A DNA stretch of 54,434 bases from Bacillota bacterium (lineage in GTDB: Bacteria > Bacillota > Clostridia > Oscillospirales > Ruminococcaceae). Every line of letters starts with the position of its first letter. Positions within the stretch are counted from its first letter, which is position 1. The stretch covers positions 1 through 54,434 of the forward strand of contig JAKPUQ010000150.1 in the NCBI GenBank assembly GCA_029572815.1, given 5' to 3'. A model generated the notes under the pieces. The model made no database searches. It had not been told where the DNA came from and worked only from the letters and a program-made list of their open reading frames with translations. The position numbers were made by a program, and so were the translations under genes. Positions 28,777 through 38,611 of this stretch are shown in pieces.

Positions 28777-29805
28777 TTATTTCTTATCCAGTCCCAGAAG
28801 GTGCTGCTGTATGGCAAGGGCATCGTTTACGGTGACGCCGTCGCCGTTGATGTCGGCATTTATCCTGCCCTCGGGACTGAGGGTATATCTGTCGGGATTT
28901 GCCATAGCCTGCATGATGAATATAGCGTCCGCCAGATCAAGGACTCTGTCGCAGTTTGCATCGCCGTATCGCACAGGGGGATATACTCATCAAATATAGT
29001 ACTGTTGGCAGATAAAATAAATGCCTCGTTCCCCTCTTCATACTCTATCTTTCCCACAATTGCACCTCCGATTATCATTGGTCTGCACTTTATCATGCTG
29101 TCAAAGCCCTCGCACATCTCGCTGATGTACTCCACCTCGAAGGCACCTTCACTTCCGCATTCCATTGTAAGCTCAGGAGCGCGGAAATATCCGCAGAAGG
29201 TACAATTACCGTTCATTGTCATGTTTGCCCCCTTCTCACTGTAAAATCTTACAGGGAAGGAATCGTTAAATCTTACTACACTGCCGCCGCCAATATTGTC
29301 ATAGAGTATGCCCCCTGCTGTTTCCGCCGCAGGTGAAGGTACCCTTTATAAAGAATATAACTCTCTTAGTCGTCTTTCTGACTGTGATAGTGTTATCGAG
29401 GGTAAGATCATCAAGAAGGATAACAATGTCCTCGTCGGCTGATTCTATAATAAGGTCATGGTCAAGAGACTTTATGGTACAGCTCCTGTTTACAGTGTCG
29501 GAGCTATAGTCGCCGTCTATGATGCACTCCGCCACCTTGTCCGAGGTACCGGGAGCTATTTCGTCAAGCTCATATGCCGTGAACGGCTCCAGTCCTTCTA
29601 TGCCAGTTATACGTCCCGTATCGTCCGCAGCGCTGTCGGTAAATGGCTCGCCGGAGCCTTCGCCGCCTGCCTCCTGCAAGCCTTTCAGTCCGGGTGTGCT
29701 GCTCTCAGCAGAGGCTGCTCCGCAGACCGCAGTCATAGCCAGTATCAATGATGAGACTGCTGCGATGATGTTTTGGGTAAATGTTCGTGTAAAATAGTGT
29801 TTCAT
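28777..29805 (-). CDS. Small secreted dockerin protein (two frame breaks)
   Basis: Repaired length is about 342 residues. A signal peptide (1-33, ending ASAES) is followed by a beta-rich region with repeats such as DLIIESADEDIVILLDDLTLDN and TVRKTTKRVIFFIKGTFTCGGNS that suggest a short beta-helix or carbohydrate-binding fold. The C-terminus is a dockerin (GDANCDRVLDLADAIFIMQ, then INGDGVTVNDALAIQQHLLG). An extra base at 29311-29315 and a missing base (or two extra) at 28976-28980 break the frame. After repair the central part reads continuously from GTFTCGGNSRGILYDN to the dockerin. Function unknown; it would attach to a scaffoldin or cell-surface cohesin. Confidence 0.72.
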
Positions 29806-29835
29806 GATTATCGTCCCTTTCTTTAGTATGAAAAC

Positions 29836-29864
29836 ATTATATCATAAAAATAAGGAAATAGCAA
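29836..29864 (-). promoter_or_regulatory. Sigma-A promoter of the small dockerin gene
   Basis: On the minus strand TTGCTA, 17 bases, TATAAT, about 30 bases before the start codon. Confidence 0.7.
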
Positions 29865-29913
29865 TGAATGCGGAATGAAAAGGATACGAAAATGCACTTT
29901 AATGCCGCCAGTC

Positions 29914-29942
29914 TTGATATTGACAGCTGATTATGCTATACT
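29914..29942 (+). promoter_or_regulatory. Sigma-A promoter of the radical SAM gene
   Basis: TTGATA, 17 bases, TATACT, about 65 bases before the start codon. Confidence 0.6.
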
Positions 29943-30009
29943 GATTACAGACAGCTGACAGGATAATACTGACGGAGCCCTGTACCTGAAAATGATAGGA
30001 GGACACCCT

Positions 30010-31099
30010 ATGGATAAGGATTTTGACCTTCAGAACTACCTCATCGAGGGAGTGGAAGGAGTTGTAAAGGACGCCCTGAAGGCTACTCTCAGAAATCCCA
30101 GAGAGAGCGCATTCATGATTAAGTTCGCAGCCGCCAGCCGCTCCGCTTCAAAAAAGCGCCGCACTGCCGAGGACAGAGGCGAGCATATACCGCCCTTCCT
30201 CATTGCAAGTATCACCAGCAAATGCAACCTCCACTGTGCAGGCTGCTATTCGCGGTGCAGCCACGCCACTGTGGACTCAGAGCCCGTGAAGCAGCTCTCG
30301 GACGAGGAATGGCTCAGGATATTCACCGAAGCCGACGAAATGGGCATCAGCTTCATACTCCTTGCAGGAGGAGAGCCCATGCTCCGCCGCGGTATCATGG
30401 AAGCCGCAGGCACCAGACAGAACATCATGTTCCCCATCTTCACCAACGGTACATACATTGATGATGAGTATCTCAAGCTCTTTGACCGCTGCCGCAATCT
30501 CGTTCCCATAATGAGCATAGAGGGCGGCAGGGATCTCACAGACCGACGCCGCGGAAAGGGTATCTACGATATTCTCATGGAGAATATGGAGAAATTCAGA
30601 GCCCGCGGACTTATCTTCGGCGCCTCCGTAACCGTCACCACCGAGAATTACAAAGAGGTGACCTCAGATGCCTTCCTCGACGGTCTTGCCGAAAGAGGGT
30701 GCAAAGCGGTGATATTCGTGGAGTATGTCCCCGTGACTGAGGACAGCAGCGTACTTGCTCCCACCGACACAGAACGGGAATACCTCATGGACAGGATAGG
30801 CATTCTCCGTGAGGAGCGGTCAGAAATGGTGTACATCGCCTTCCCCGGAGACGAAAAGAGCTCGGGGGGGCTGCGTTGCCGCAGGCAGGGGCTTCTTCCA
30901 CATCAACTCCCACGGCGGCGCGGAGCCATGTCCCTTCTCGCCCTATTCCGATGTGAATGTCAGGGACACCTCTCTCCGTCAGGCTATGCAGTCTCCACTG
31001 TTCACGGCGCTGAGGAGCGGAGATATGCTCCTTGAGGACCACAGCGGCGGCTGTGTACTCTACGAAAAAAGAGAGCTTGTGGAAGCTCTCCTCAGATAA
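30010..31099 (+). CDS. Radical SAM protein (frame interrupted)
   Basis: About 362 residues after repair. The start is the ATG preceded by AGGAGGACACCCT. The [4Fe-4S]/SAM motif is CNLHCAGCYSRC near residue 75, followed by the GGEP loop (LLAGGEPMLRR) typical of the family. The C-terminal part (GGCVAAGRGFFHINSHGGAEPCPF) carries extra Cys residues that may bind a second cluster, as in SPASM-type proteins. Seven G residues at 30864-30870 instead of six shift the frame just before that segment. No peptide substrate gene is seen nearby, so the substrate is unknown. Confidence 0.82.
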
Positions 31100-31104
31100 G
31101 TAAA

Positions 31105-31140
31105 AAGGCTCCGGGCTGCATTTCTGCGGCACGGAGCCTT
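31105..31140. terminator. Bidirectional terminator
   Basis: Stem AAGGCTCCG/CGGAGCCTT with an inner GCTGCA/TGCGGC extension, between the convergent radical SAM and histidine kinase genes. Confidence 0.85.
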
Positions 31141-31143
31141 ATG

Positions 31144-32415
31144 CTATGACAGCGGTATCATCAGGGTAACACAGAAGCCCTTGCCGCGGCTTGAGCATAT
31201 GAGCTCGCCGTTCATCTTCTCCATAAGGCGGCTGGCGATATAGAGTCCCAGACCGCTTCCGTCCTTGCCTGCGGAGTTGTCACCGCGGTAGAATTTGGCG
31301 GTGATAAGCCCCATTTCCTCCTCGGGAACGCCCTCGCCGCGGTCACTGACGGACATCTCAAGGAAGCCGTCCCGAACCACATAGCCGATGTCGATATCGG
31401 TGCCTGCGTACTTATAGGAATTGCCGATGATATTGCCTAAGACCTGTGAAAGCCTTATCCTGTCGGTACAGATGAGACACTGAGGAATCTCAGCCTCTAC
31501 GGCAAGTCCCCTTGTATCGTGTTCAGCCACAAGCTCATGAAGTATCTCCGAGCTCTCGTCGGTGCAGCTCACGTTCATCTCGCCCAGATCGTCCAGCGCC
31601 GAGGCAAGAAGGTCGCTTACCAGCACGTTTATCTGCTCCGCCTTCTGGTGGATATCCCCTATTTTTTTCTTAACGTACTCGTCCTCTGACTTCACCGTCA
31701 TCAGCTCACAGAGCAGCTTTATGCCCGTAATGGGAGTTTTCAGATCATGGCTCAGCGACGCCACCAGTTCCTTCTCCCTTATCTTCATCTCGTTCTCACA
31801 CTGCCGTGCCTTCTTCAGCTCCTCGCGCATGATGTCGAAGCTCCCGGTAAAGGCGCCGAACATATTGTTCTTCTCCAGCCTGATAGGCACGTCCAGTTTT
31901 CCAGAAGCCACATTCTCCGCGAATTTTTCCATTTCGCCGAAGGGCTTGACTATAGTCATGCGGACGTATATGCCGTAAATTATCCCTGCCAGCAGAAACA
32001 TCACCGACAGCACCGCCGCAGCTATACAGATACGGCGGTTCACTCTTTCGTACTCCAGCCTGTCGGGGTCGGGTATGACCACTGTGCCAAGATAGCGGCT
32101 GCCCTCTGTGACATTCAGAGAAAGGCAGCCCTTTTCCGTTGCCTTTTTTGAGGAGTCGACGCCCTCAAGCTCCTCACCTGCGCAGGAATAGACTATGAAG
32201 TCCTGACTGTCGAACACTATCATCTCCGTACCGAAGCGGCTGCCATCGAAGCTGTCCATACTGTCCCAGCTCTCTCTGACGGAGCTTACAATGTCATTTA
32301 TCCTCAGTGTATCGGCACTGCTGCCCCTGTATGAAAATGCCATTTTCATAAACAGGAAAATGCCTGCGAACATCAGTGCTGTACTGAAAAAGAGTATCCT
32401 TCTGTAAACCTTCAT
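31144..32415 (-). CDS. Sensor histidine kinase of the ABC/serine hydrolase operon
   Basis: A 423-residue kinase. Membrane segments at about 7-28 and 130-151 bracket an extracellular region of roughly 100 residues; a HAMP domain follows. The H-box is LVASLSHDLKTP (His223), the N-box GNIIGNSYKY, and the G-boxes DRGEGVPEEE and DGSGLGLYIA. It overlaps the response regulator by 4 bases (ATGA). As the last gene of the operon after the transporter, it is likely to sense a cell-wall-active compound or transporter state. Its sizeable extracellular domain differs from the short loop of BceS-type kinases. Confidence 0.92.
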   Translation of the reverse strand: MKVYRRILFFSTALMFAGIFLFMKMAFSYRGSSADTLRINDIVSSVRESWDSMDSFDGSRFGTEMIVFDSQDFIVYSCAGEELEGVDSSKKATEKGCLSLNVTEGSRYLGTVVIPDPDRLEYERVNRRICIAAAVLSVMFLLAGIIYGIYVRMTIVKPFGEMEKFAENVASGKLDVPIRLEKNNMFGAFTGSFDIMREELKKARQCENEMKIREKELVASLSHDLKTPITGIKLLCELMTVKSEDEYVKKKIGDIHQKAEQINVLVSDLLASALDDLGEMNVSCTDESSEILHELVAEHDTRGLAVEAEIPQCLICTDRIRLSQVLGNIIGNSYKYAGTDIDIGYVVRDGFLEMSVSDRGEGVPEEEMGLITAKFYRGDNSAGKDGSGLGLYIASRLMEKMNGELICSSRGKGFCVTLMIPLS

Positions 32416-33152
32416 GTGTCCTGTCCGTCCTCAATGATATAGCCCACGCCCCAGACCGTCTTTACGATACAGGGAGAATTCGGGTTCTCCTCGGTCTTTT
32501 CACGGATATGGCGTATATGTACGGCAAGAGTGCCCTCACCTATGAACTCATCTCCCCAGACATTTTTTAGAAACTCGTCCTTGGTCACAACCCTGCCCCG
32601 GTTATTGAGGAGATACGCCAGCATCTTGTACTCCATAGCCTTTAGAGGCACCACTTCACCGTCACGTATGAGCTTATGAGCGCCCGTATCAAGAACGAGC
32701 CCTTCCCTTATGACTATCTCACGGGATCTGCTGATGCTCTCCCCGTAAACGGCTTTGGCGGAGACAGCTTTCGCTGCCTCCGCTGAACGCTCATATCTTT
32801 TCAGTATCGCCTTGACCTTGGCGAGGAGTATATTAAGGGTGTAGGGCTTCTTTATGTAATCGTCTCCGCCTATATTCAGAGCCGTCAGCACATCGTCATC
32901 GCTGGTCCGTGCGCTGATGAACAGTATGGGCATATCGTACTCCGCCCTTATCTGCTTGCACAGCTCAAAGCCTGATCTGTCGCCCAGATTGATGTCAAGG
33001 AGCAGCAGCGACACCTGGTTTTCTTCCAGAAAGCTGACAGCTTCGTCATAGCTTGTGACATAGGCTGTCTTTATATCGAATATATTGAAATACTCCGCTG
33101 TTGTCTCCGCAATGGTAACATCATCGTCGATCATTAGGCACTGATACTTCAT
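32412..33152 (-). CDS. OmpR-family response regulator
   Basis: A 246-residue regulator with a receiver domain (Asp acidic pocket DDD at 9-11, phosphoacceptor Asp53 in LLLLDINLGD, Lys in YIKKPY) and a C-terminal winged helix (KAMEYKMLAYLLNNRGRVVTKDEF, VHIRHIREKTE, VKTVWGVGYII). It is cotranscribed with the kinase and lies 13 bases after the serine hydrolase. A direct repeat upstream of the operon is a candidate binding site. Confidence 0.93.
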   Translation of the reverse strand: MKYQCLMIDDDVTIAETTAEYFNIFDIKTAYVTSYDEAVSFLEENQVSLLLLDINLGDRSGFELCKQIRAEYDMPILFISARTSDDDVLTALNIGGDDYIKKPYTLNILLAKVKAILKRYERSAEAAKAVSAKAVYGESISRSREIVIREGLVLDTGAHKLIRDGEVVPLKAMEYKMLAYLLNNRGRVVTKDEFLKNVWGDEFIGEGTLAVHIRHIREKTEENPNSPCIVKTVWGVGYIIEDGQDT

Positions 33153-33165
33153 TGATACTCTCCTT

Positions 33166-35085
33166 TCAGCCGCTGATCTTCACGGTACCGCCGTCCTCGC
33201 CCAGGAAAACTATCTTTCCCTTTGACGGCAGGGGAACTGAGTTCCTGTAATCCTTCATGTAGCTGGAATATACGACACGATCTGCCGAATCATAGACATA
33301 TACCGCAGCATTTTCGGGTATATCCAGAGTGATGATCCTGGTCTCGCTGTCAGATGTCCTGAACCACACAGCCTTCTTCGTTGAAAGCTCCACCTCTGAG
33401 ATACTGCCTGTGAACTCGGGTATAGCCTCCTCGGAGATGAACTCCAGAGCGCAGTTTTCAGCCACAGCAAATTCCTTGCCGTCCTCATATCTGATCTCAA
33501 TATCCCTGAGGTCGCGTCCGCCCGGCATTTTCAGAGCCGCCTCCAAATGGTCCTTGTCGATTATCCTGCTGCCCGAAACATACCCCTTTGCCTCGGGCGC
33601 AGTCCTGAAGGAAACGGCTTCCTCCCCGTTATATATGGCATTGGAATATTTTCCGTTATACAGGTAATACCTCCTGCCGCTCCTCTCGTCCCATGCCTTC
33701 TGAGCCTCATCGCTTATGGGATTGGGCTCAGCCTTCTGCAATTTATAGTAATGGTACTGTGCACCTATATCCCCTGAACCCATATATTCATCGGCACAGA
33801 TATAGTCAATGCCGTTTCTGGTGCGGAAGCTGAGCAGAGAAGCGTTTTTGGGCTGTACAGCCTTTCCCGACTTCACCGAGCCCGTCACCTGAACAAATCT
33901 GTCATCGGTGGTATACATAAACTGCTGTGCCTTCCGCCTTTCTTCTGTCAGCACGGTTATCTCCATATATTCCCCGTCGGGGAAGGAAACCTCATATTCC
34001 GCCTCTGAGGAGATGTATATCCCCGCCAATGACAGGTACTTCTCGGGCACCTTGCCCAGAGTCTCCGCCTTTTCGGGCTTGGGGTGAGAGATTTTTATCC
34101 CCTTCTCCGCAAGGGCAATGTCCATGAGAGCCATTACCATGAGCTGGTTCACGGTGCCGTTTCCGCCAGAGGAAAGCACCGAAACGCTTATCTCCTCATC
34201 GGGAGCCACTACAAGGCTTGCGTGCTGGTGCATTACGTCTCCGCCCTTGGAGACCACCTTTACTCCTGCTGCGCTGTAATCCTCATACTCGGTCTGATCC
34301 CAGCCCAGTCCGAAGCCGTCCTCATAGCGGTCCTTTGCAGCTGCTCTGCCCATTTCCTTCTTGGACTTTTCCGACAGGAGCCTGTTATCTCCGCTGAAAA
34401 ATGAACTGCCGAAGCTGCACAGCTCAGCCGCCGTGGACATTATTCCTCCCGAGCCCAGATCCATGCAGTAGTCGGGAGCAATGGCGATATTCTTGACTGT
34501 GAAGGTGTCCACCTGCTCCTCTGTGCGGAAGGCGTTCCAGGGAGTTCCTGTCTGCGTAAGTCCCAGGGGCTTGCAGATATGACCGTCCACATAGTCGGTG
34601 AAGCTCTCTCCGCTGACTGCCTCAACGATGAGCTCCAGCACCTCGAAGCCGTCGTTGCAGTAGGCGTCGAAGTCTCCGGGGTCAGCCTTGAGTCTCTGCC
34701 TGCTCAGCTCAGCAAGCATGGTATCATGGGGAGCGGCGTCCCTGTCATCATAGAGCATGAAATCGCCCTCTGTGGTCCCCATGAGTCCCGATGTGTGGTT
34801 CATGAGCATACGGACCGTGATATCCTTGTACCTTGGGTCAGCCATACGGAAATCGGGAAGGTAATCCGTAACGGGCTTGTCTATATCCACCTTGCCCTCC
34901 TCTGCAAGCTGCATTACTGCGGTAGTCGCGAACATCTTGCTTACCGAGCCTATGCATGAGAGGGTATCTCCCTTCCCGGGAGCAATGTTCTGTTCTATTG
35001 CGCGGTCAGCCTTTACGGGCATTGCCGCCGCTGTGGCTGTCATAACAGCCGCAGCCAAAATTGAAGCTATCCTGCCTTTTTTCAT
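33166..35085 (-). CDS. Secreted serine hydrolase of the beta-lactamase/PBP4* family
   Basis: A 639-residue protein with a signal peptide (1-26). The active-site Ser is in SVSK (47-50), the second motif is YCN (142-144), and a KGG motif appears near residue 270, as in class C beta-lactamase-like serine hydrolases (PF00144). Residues about 350-639 are a beta-rich extension not recognised. It lies 12 bases after the permease gene in the same operon. Possible roles are degradation or modification of a D-amino-acid peptide or antibiotic exported or sensed by the neighbouring ABC and two-component systems. True beta-lactamase activity cannot be judged from sequence. Confidence 0.82.
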   Translation of the reverse strand: MKKGRIASILAAAVMTATAAAMPVKADRAIEQNIAPGKGDTLSCIGSVSKMFATTAVMQLAEEGKVDIDKPVTDYLPDFRMADPRYKDITVRMLMNHTSGLMGTTEGDFMLYDDRDAAPHDTMLAELSRQRLKADPGDFDAYCNDGFEVLELIVEAVSGESFTDYVDGHICKPLGLTQTGTPWNAFRTEEQVDTFTVKNIAIAPDYCMDLGSGGIMSTAAELCSFGSSFFSGDNRLLSEKSKKEMGRAAAKDRYEDGFGLGWDQTEYEDYSAAGVKVVSKGGDVMHQHASLVVAPDEEISVSVLSSGGNGTVNQLMVMALMDIALAEKGIKISHPKPEKAETLGKVPEKYLSLAGIYISSEAEYEVSFPDGEYMEITVLTEERRKAQQFMYTTDDRFVQVTGSVKSGKAVQPKNASLLSFRTRNGIDYICADEYMGSGDIGAQYHYYKLQKAEPNPISDEAQKAWDERSGRRYYLYNGKYSNAIYNGEEAVSFRTAPEAKGYVSGSRIIDKDHLEAALKMPGGRDLRDIEIRYEDGKEFAVAENCALEFISEEAIPEFTGSISEVELSTKKAVWFRTSDSETRIITLDIPENAAVYVYDSADRVVYSSYMKDYRNSVPLPSKGKIVFLGEDGGTVKISG

Positions 35086-35097
35086 ACCTGTCCTCCC

Positions 35098-37623
35098 TTA
35101 CTCCGTCATAAGCTCATATACGGATATTTTCTTGATCTTTCTTGCGCCTGCATATGCACATATGAAGCAGAACAGGAGCAATACCGCGTCCATGAAGAAT
35201 ACTGCCGCCATATTTGTTTCGATAACGCCGATAAAACTTGCGAAGAGCTTTACAGCAATAACCGAAAAAGCCGTACCGACAGCCACTGATATAAAAGCTG
35301 CAGGCATTATCCTGAACGCCAGCTGGAGCATAAGCTCACGGGAAGTATATCCCATGCTCTTCATTACGCCGAATTCCTTGCGCTGACGTTTTATGGAAGT
35401 CTCCATAAGGATAAAGAGGATTATCATTACCACCAGTGCCGAGAGCAGCATGAGCACGGTTGTCAGGGCGGATATTGCCTTCGCCGTGCCTGCAAGCTGA
35501 GTTTTTATAACGCCTCCCAGATTGATGACAGAGCCAATGATAAAGCCGCTGCTGCTGCCCTTGATGACAGTATCACCCGACTGTATAGCGTACTCAACAT
35601 GGTTGCCGCCCTGATTGGCGATGATATCGGCTATCTGCTTTTCAGCCTCAGCCCTTATCCTGTCCTCGTAGGAGCCCTCTCCCTCAGCCGCCTTACCTGC
35701 ATCTGCGATGCTCCTGCCATACCTTTCAGTGAGAGTATATTTGAACTCATCCGCATCAACTCCGTCCTTCAGGTAAAGCTCTATGGTATCGGGAGCGTAG
35801 GTGGGGATAAGTCTTTTCATTCCGTCCTCGGCGATATAGAGGTTGATACCGCCGTTGGTAAGCGAGGTGACGAAGCCTGTGATGATGTATTGTCTCTTTA
35901 CTCCGCCGTATTCAAGGGTAACGCTGTCCCCTGTGCTGAAGCCGTCAAGCTTGCCCAGCATATTTGTCAGCATTATCTCGTTGTCATGCTGAGGGTATCG
36001 TCCCTCTGAGGTGAAGATGTTCTCTGTAACGTCAAAGCTGGTGAAAGCCGTGGGCAGGAGTACCTGTTTCTTTTCAGGCATATTTATCATGATGCTCTCG
36101 CCTGATGTGGGAGTAGCCTTTCTTACCTCGGGAAGAGTCTCAAGTTCCTCTGCCAGCCATTCAGTGTCCGTTGGATTGATAATGCTTAACCTCAGGTCGC
36201 TGAGCTCAATGCCAGAGCTCTTTGAAATAGCGCTCATGCCGCCGCTGAAGAAGGTGAATATGATGAAGCAGAAGACTATCGCCGCAGATGCAGCAGTGAT
36301 ACATACTGTAAGTCCCAGATTTTGTTTGAAGTTCTGTACGAAGCCCTTCATAGCGAGACGGAAGTGTACGCTGCTCTTTGTCTTTCTCAGGGGAAAATAC
36401 TCCCTGCCGAAGCGATGGTCGCCCTGTCCTTTGCGGAATGCCTGAACAGGCGGGAACTTCCTTACGGCTCTTGCTCTCAGGAATGAGATGACCGTCACGA
36501 AAGCTATTATAATAACAGCAGTTACGATAAGAGGCTTTGCAGTTATCCTGCTGTCGCTCAGGTGTCCCGACATTATCTCTCCCGTGCGGAAGAAAGCAGG
36601 TGACACCACTAAGCAGCCTGCGGTACCGATGATGATGCCCGCAACAGTGATGAGCAGGTACTCAAGAACATAGGAAAGGGTGATATTCTTTGAGGTATAG
36701 CCCATAGCCTCAAGGACGCCGATATTCACTATCTGGTCCTTTATATCTCCTGCTATCCTGAAGCGTATCATTATTGCAACCGCGATTATGATAAGGACTG
36801 CCATGCCCACAAGTATCTTCAACAGGACATCCGTATTATAGGTTATGCCCTCTTTCAGATCCTTATACAGGGCAGACATAACGTTGTCACTAACATTGGA
36901 GTTTGAATATTCATCGAATTCTCTGAGGGCGTCCTCCAGCAGCTTATCTCCGCCCTTGCCCTGACCGTCATTATATGCCAGCACAGTATGCTTATCAATG
37001 ATCCCCTCAAGCAGATGATAATCCTGATCGCTGACGATCATTTTCAAACCGATGCCGGGAGTATCAAAGAGTATGGCGTCATAGAAGCCTGCGATCACAA
37101 AGGAAAACCTTCGGGTACCGAAGATCATGTCGAAGTCGTCTCCCGCCTTATAGCCCATGCTGTCTCTTGCCGCATAGGGCATATAGATGGGGTGCTCAAG
37201 AGCAGCGATCTCCTCGTCGCTGAGAGTTGTCTCTATCTCTGAGAGCTCCAGTATCTCGTGGCTGTACCCGGTAGAGAAGCACATAGTCAGAGCCTGTTCC
37301 TTGCCCTCGTCGTCCAGGTAGTCGGTGCTCATACTGTAGATGACCTCTGTGTGAGCAGCATCGGAAACTCTCTCGTCAGAGGCGAGTATATCCGCGAACG
37401 CCTCTTTGTAATACTCATCGGGAATTAATATATGGTTCTCATATCTGCAGGTATGCTCCATGAGGTGGGGGAATATGGACTTTGCTCCCTTTATTCCCTC
37501 CAATGCAGAGCCCATGAGCAGCATACAAAGAGTGACCAGAACCACAAGGGCGACAGTCTCAAGCTTGTGCTTTCTGATATTCGCCCATGATAATCTCAGG
37601 ATCTTCTCCATTTCCGTCACCAT
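35098..37623 (-). CDS. FtsX/MacB-type ABC transporter permease
   Basis: An 841-residue membrane protein with an N-terminal membrane segment, a long extracellular domain (about 50-270), a block of three segments (about 275-385), a second extracellular domain (about 450-690) and a C-terminal block of three segments (about 700-830). The two FtsX domains share the motif LEAMGYTSKNI and MKSMGYTSREL. It overlaps the ATPase gene by 7 bases; an ATG four codons later (37611) is an alternative start. Together they form a probable lipoprotein- or peptide-related transporter. Confidence 0.88.
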   Translation of the reverse strand: MVTEMEKILRLSWANIRKHKLETVALVVLVTLCMLLMGSALEGIKGAKSIFPHLMEHTCRYENHILIPDEYYKEAFADILASDERVSDAAHTEVIYSMSTDYLDDEGKEQALTMCFSTGYSHEILELSEIETTLSDEEIAALEHPIYMPYAARDSMGYKAGDDFDMIFGTRRFSFVIAGFYDAILFDTPGIGLKMIVSDQDYHLLEGIIDKHTVLAYNDGQGKGGDKLLEDALREFDEYSNSNVSDNVMSALYKDLKEGITYNTDVLLKILVGMAVLIIIAVAIMIRFRIAGDIKDQIVNIGVLEAMGYTSKNITLSYVLEYLLITVAGIIIGTAGCLVVSPAFFRTGEIMSGHLSDSRITAKPLIVTAVIIIAFVTVISFLRARAVRKFPPVQAFRKGQGDHRFGREYFPLRKTKSSVHFRLAMKGFVQNFKQNLGLTVCITAASAAIVFCFIIFTFFSGGMSAISKSSGIELSDLRLSIINPTDTEWLAEELETLPEVRKATPTSGESIMINMPEKKQVLLPTAFTSFDVTENIFTSEGRYPQHDNEIMLTNMLGKLDGFSTGDSVTLEYGGVKRQYIITGFVTSLTNGGINLYIAEDGMKRLIPTYAPDTIELYLKDGVDADEFKYTLTERYGRSIADAGKAAEGEGSYEDRIRAEAEKQIADIIANQGGNHVEYAIQSGDTVIKGSSSGFIIGSVINLGGVIKTQLAGTAKAISALTTVLMLLSALVVMIILFILMETSIKRQRKEFGVMKSMGYTSRELMLQLAFRIMPAAFISVAVGTAFSVIAVKLFASFIGVIETNMAAVFFMDAVLLLFCFICAYAGARKIKKISVYELMTE

Positions 37624-38377
37624 CCCATCCTGTCAAGGAAGTCCTGAAGCCCGTCACGGCGCTTTTTCAGGTCATCGGTGCCGTAGGGCGGCATCTCATG
37701 CTCTCCCACAACAGAGCCGTCGGAAAGGAAGATGACTCTGTTTCCGCGGAGGGCTGTCTTTATGTCATGAGTTACCATGACTATGCTCTGTCCCTTGCTG
37801 TGAAGCTCAGTGAAGATGTCCAGTACATCGCGGCTCGAGGCTGAGTTAAGGCTTCCCGTGGGCTCGTCCGCAAAGAGTATGGCGGGATCGTTGATGACAG
37901 CGCGGACAATGCCCACACGCTGGCACTCACCGCCCGAGAGCTGATTTGGATACTTCTTCCAGGTCTCCTTGTTTATGCCGACCTTTTGCAGAAGCTCCTC
38001 CGCCTTTTTATGAGCTCAGGGGAATTCTTCTGCGCCACAAGAGCACCTGTCATCACGTTGTCGAATACGTTCATATTCTCCAGCAGATATATGCTCTGGA
38101 ACACGAAGCCGCAGTTCTTTCTGCGGAATATGGCGAGCTGATCGTTGGAATATCCTGAAATATCCTCCTTTCCGAAGAATACCTTGCCCAGAGTGGGCCT
38201 GTCCATGCCTGAAAGAGCATAGAGCAGAGTGGACTTTCCCGAGCCGGAGGCTCCCATTATGACAGTGAAATCCTTCTCGCGGATGTCAATATCCAGATTT
38301 TTGATAACGTGCTGCTGGAAGCCTCCGTTGGAGAAGGTCTTGCACAGCTTTTCCGTATGTAATACAGCAGTACCCAT
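37617..38377 (-). CDS. ABC transporter ATPase (frame interrupted)
   Basis: About 253 residues after repair. Walker A is GASGSGKST, the Q-loop FVFQ, the signature LSGGECQRVGIVRA, Walker B ILFADEPTGSL and the switch His in VTHD, as in LolD/MacB/BceA ATPases. A missing base in the T5 run at 38005-38009 (plus strand) breaks the frame after LIK; adding one restores KAEELLQKVGINKETWKKYPNQ. Start ATG follows AAAGGAGAG. First gene of the operon. Confidence 0.88.
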
Positions 38378-38430
38378 AATACTCTCCTTTTCCGCAGCCC
38401 CCGAGGGCGCCGCATTTATCCTGTGATCTA

Positions 38431-38436
38431 AGTATA
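38431..38436 (-). promoter_or_regulatory. Candidate -10 of the ABC/two-component operon
   Basis: TATACT on the minus strand about 55 bases before the ATPase start. No consensus -35 lies 17 bases upstream, which fits an activator-dependent promoter. Confidence 0.4.
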
Positions 38437-38476
38437 GCGTATTTTCGGGAAAACTTCTTTATCATACTGCTATTAA

Positions 38477-38494
38477 TTTCTTATCTGTTTCTTA
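38477..38494 (-). promoter_or_regulatory. Candidate response-regulator box
   Basis: On the minus strand TAAGAAA-CAGA-TAAGAAA is an exact 7-4-7 direct repeat, the spacing used by OmpR/PhoB-type regulators. It lies about 40 bases upstream of the TATACT -10, so it may bind the regulator encoded in the operon. Confidence 0.5.
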
Positions 38495-38544
38495 AATATT
38501 CATTATCGCCGCGGAATGGCAATAATAATTATAGTATAAAAGCC

Positions 38545-38593
38545 AGGGGCATTTTGATAATTTATAATGAATGCCTCGCATTCATTATAGCAT
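38545..38593 (+). repeat. Double-hairpin repeat, partial copy
   Basis: Repeats only the second half of the element, including the ATAATGAATGC/GCATTCATTAT stem with loop CTC, directly upstream of the full copy. Confidence 0.8.
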
Positions 38594-38611
38594 AAAAGCG
38601 GAGCGTTATGC

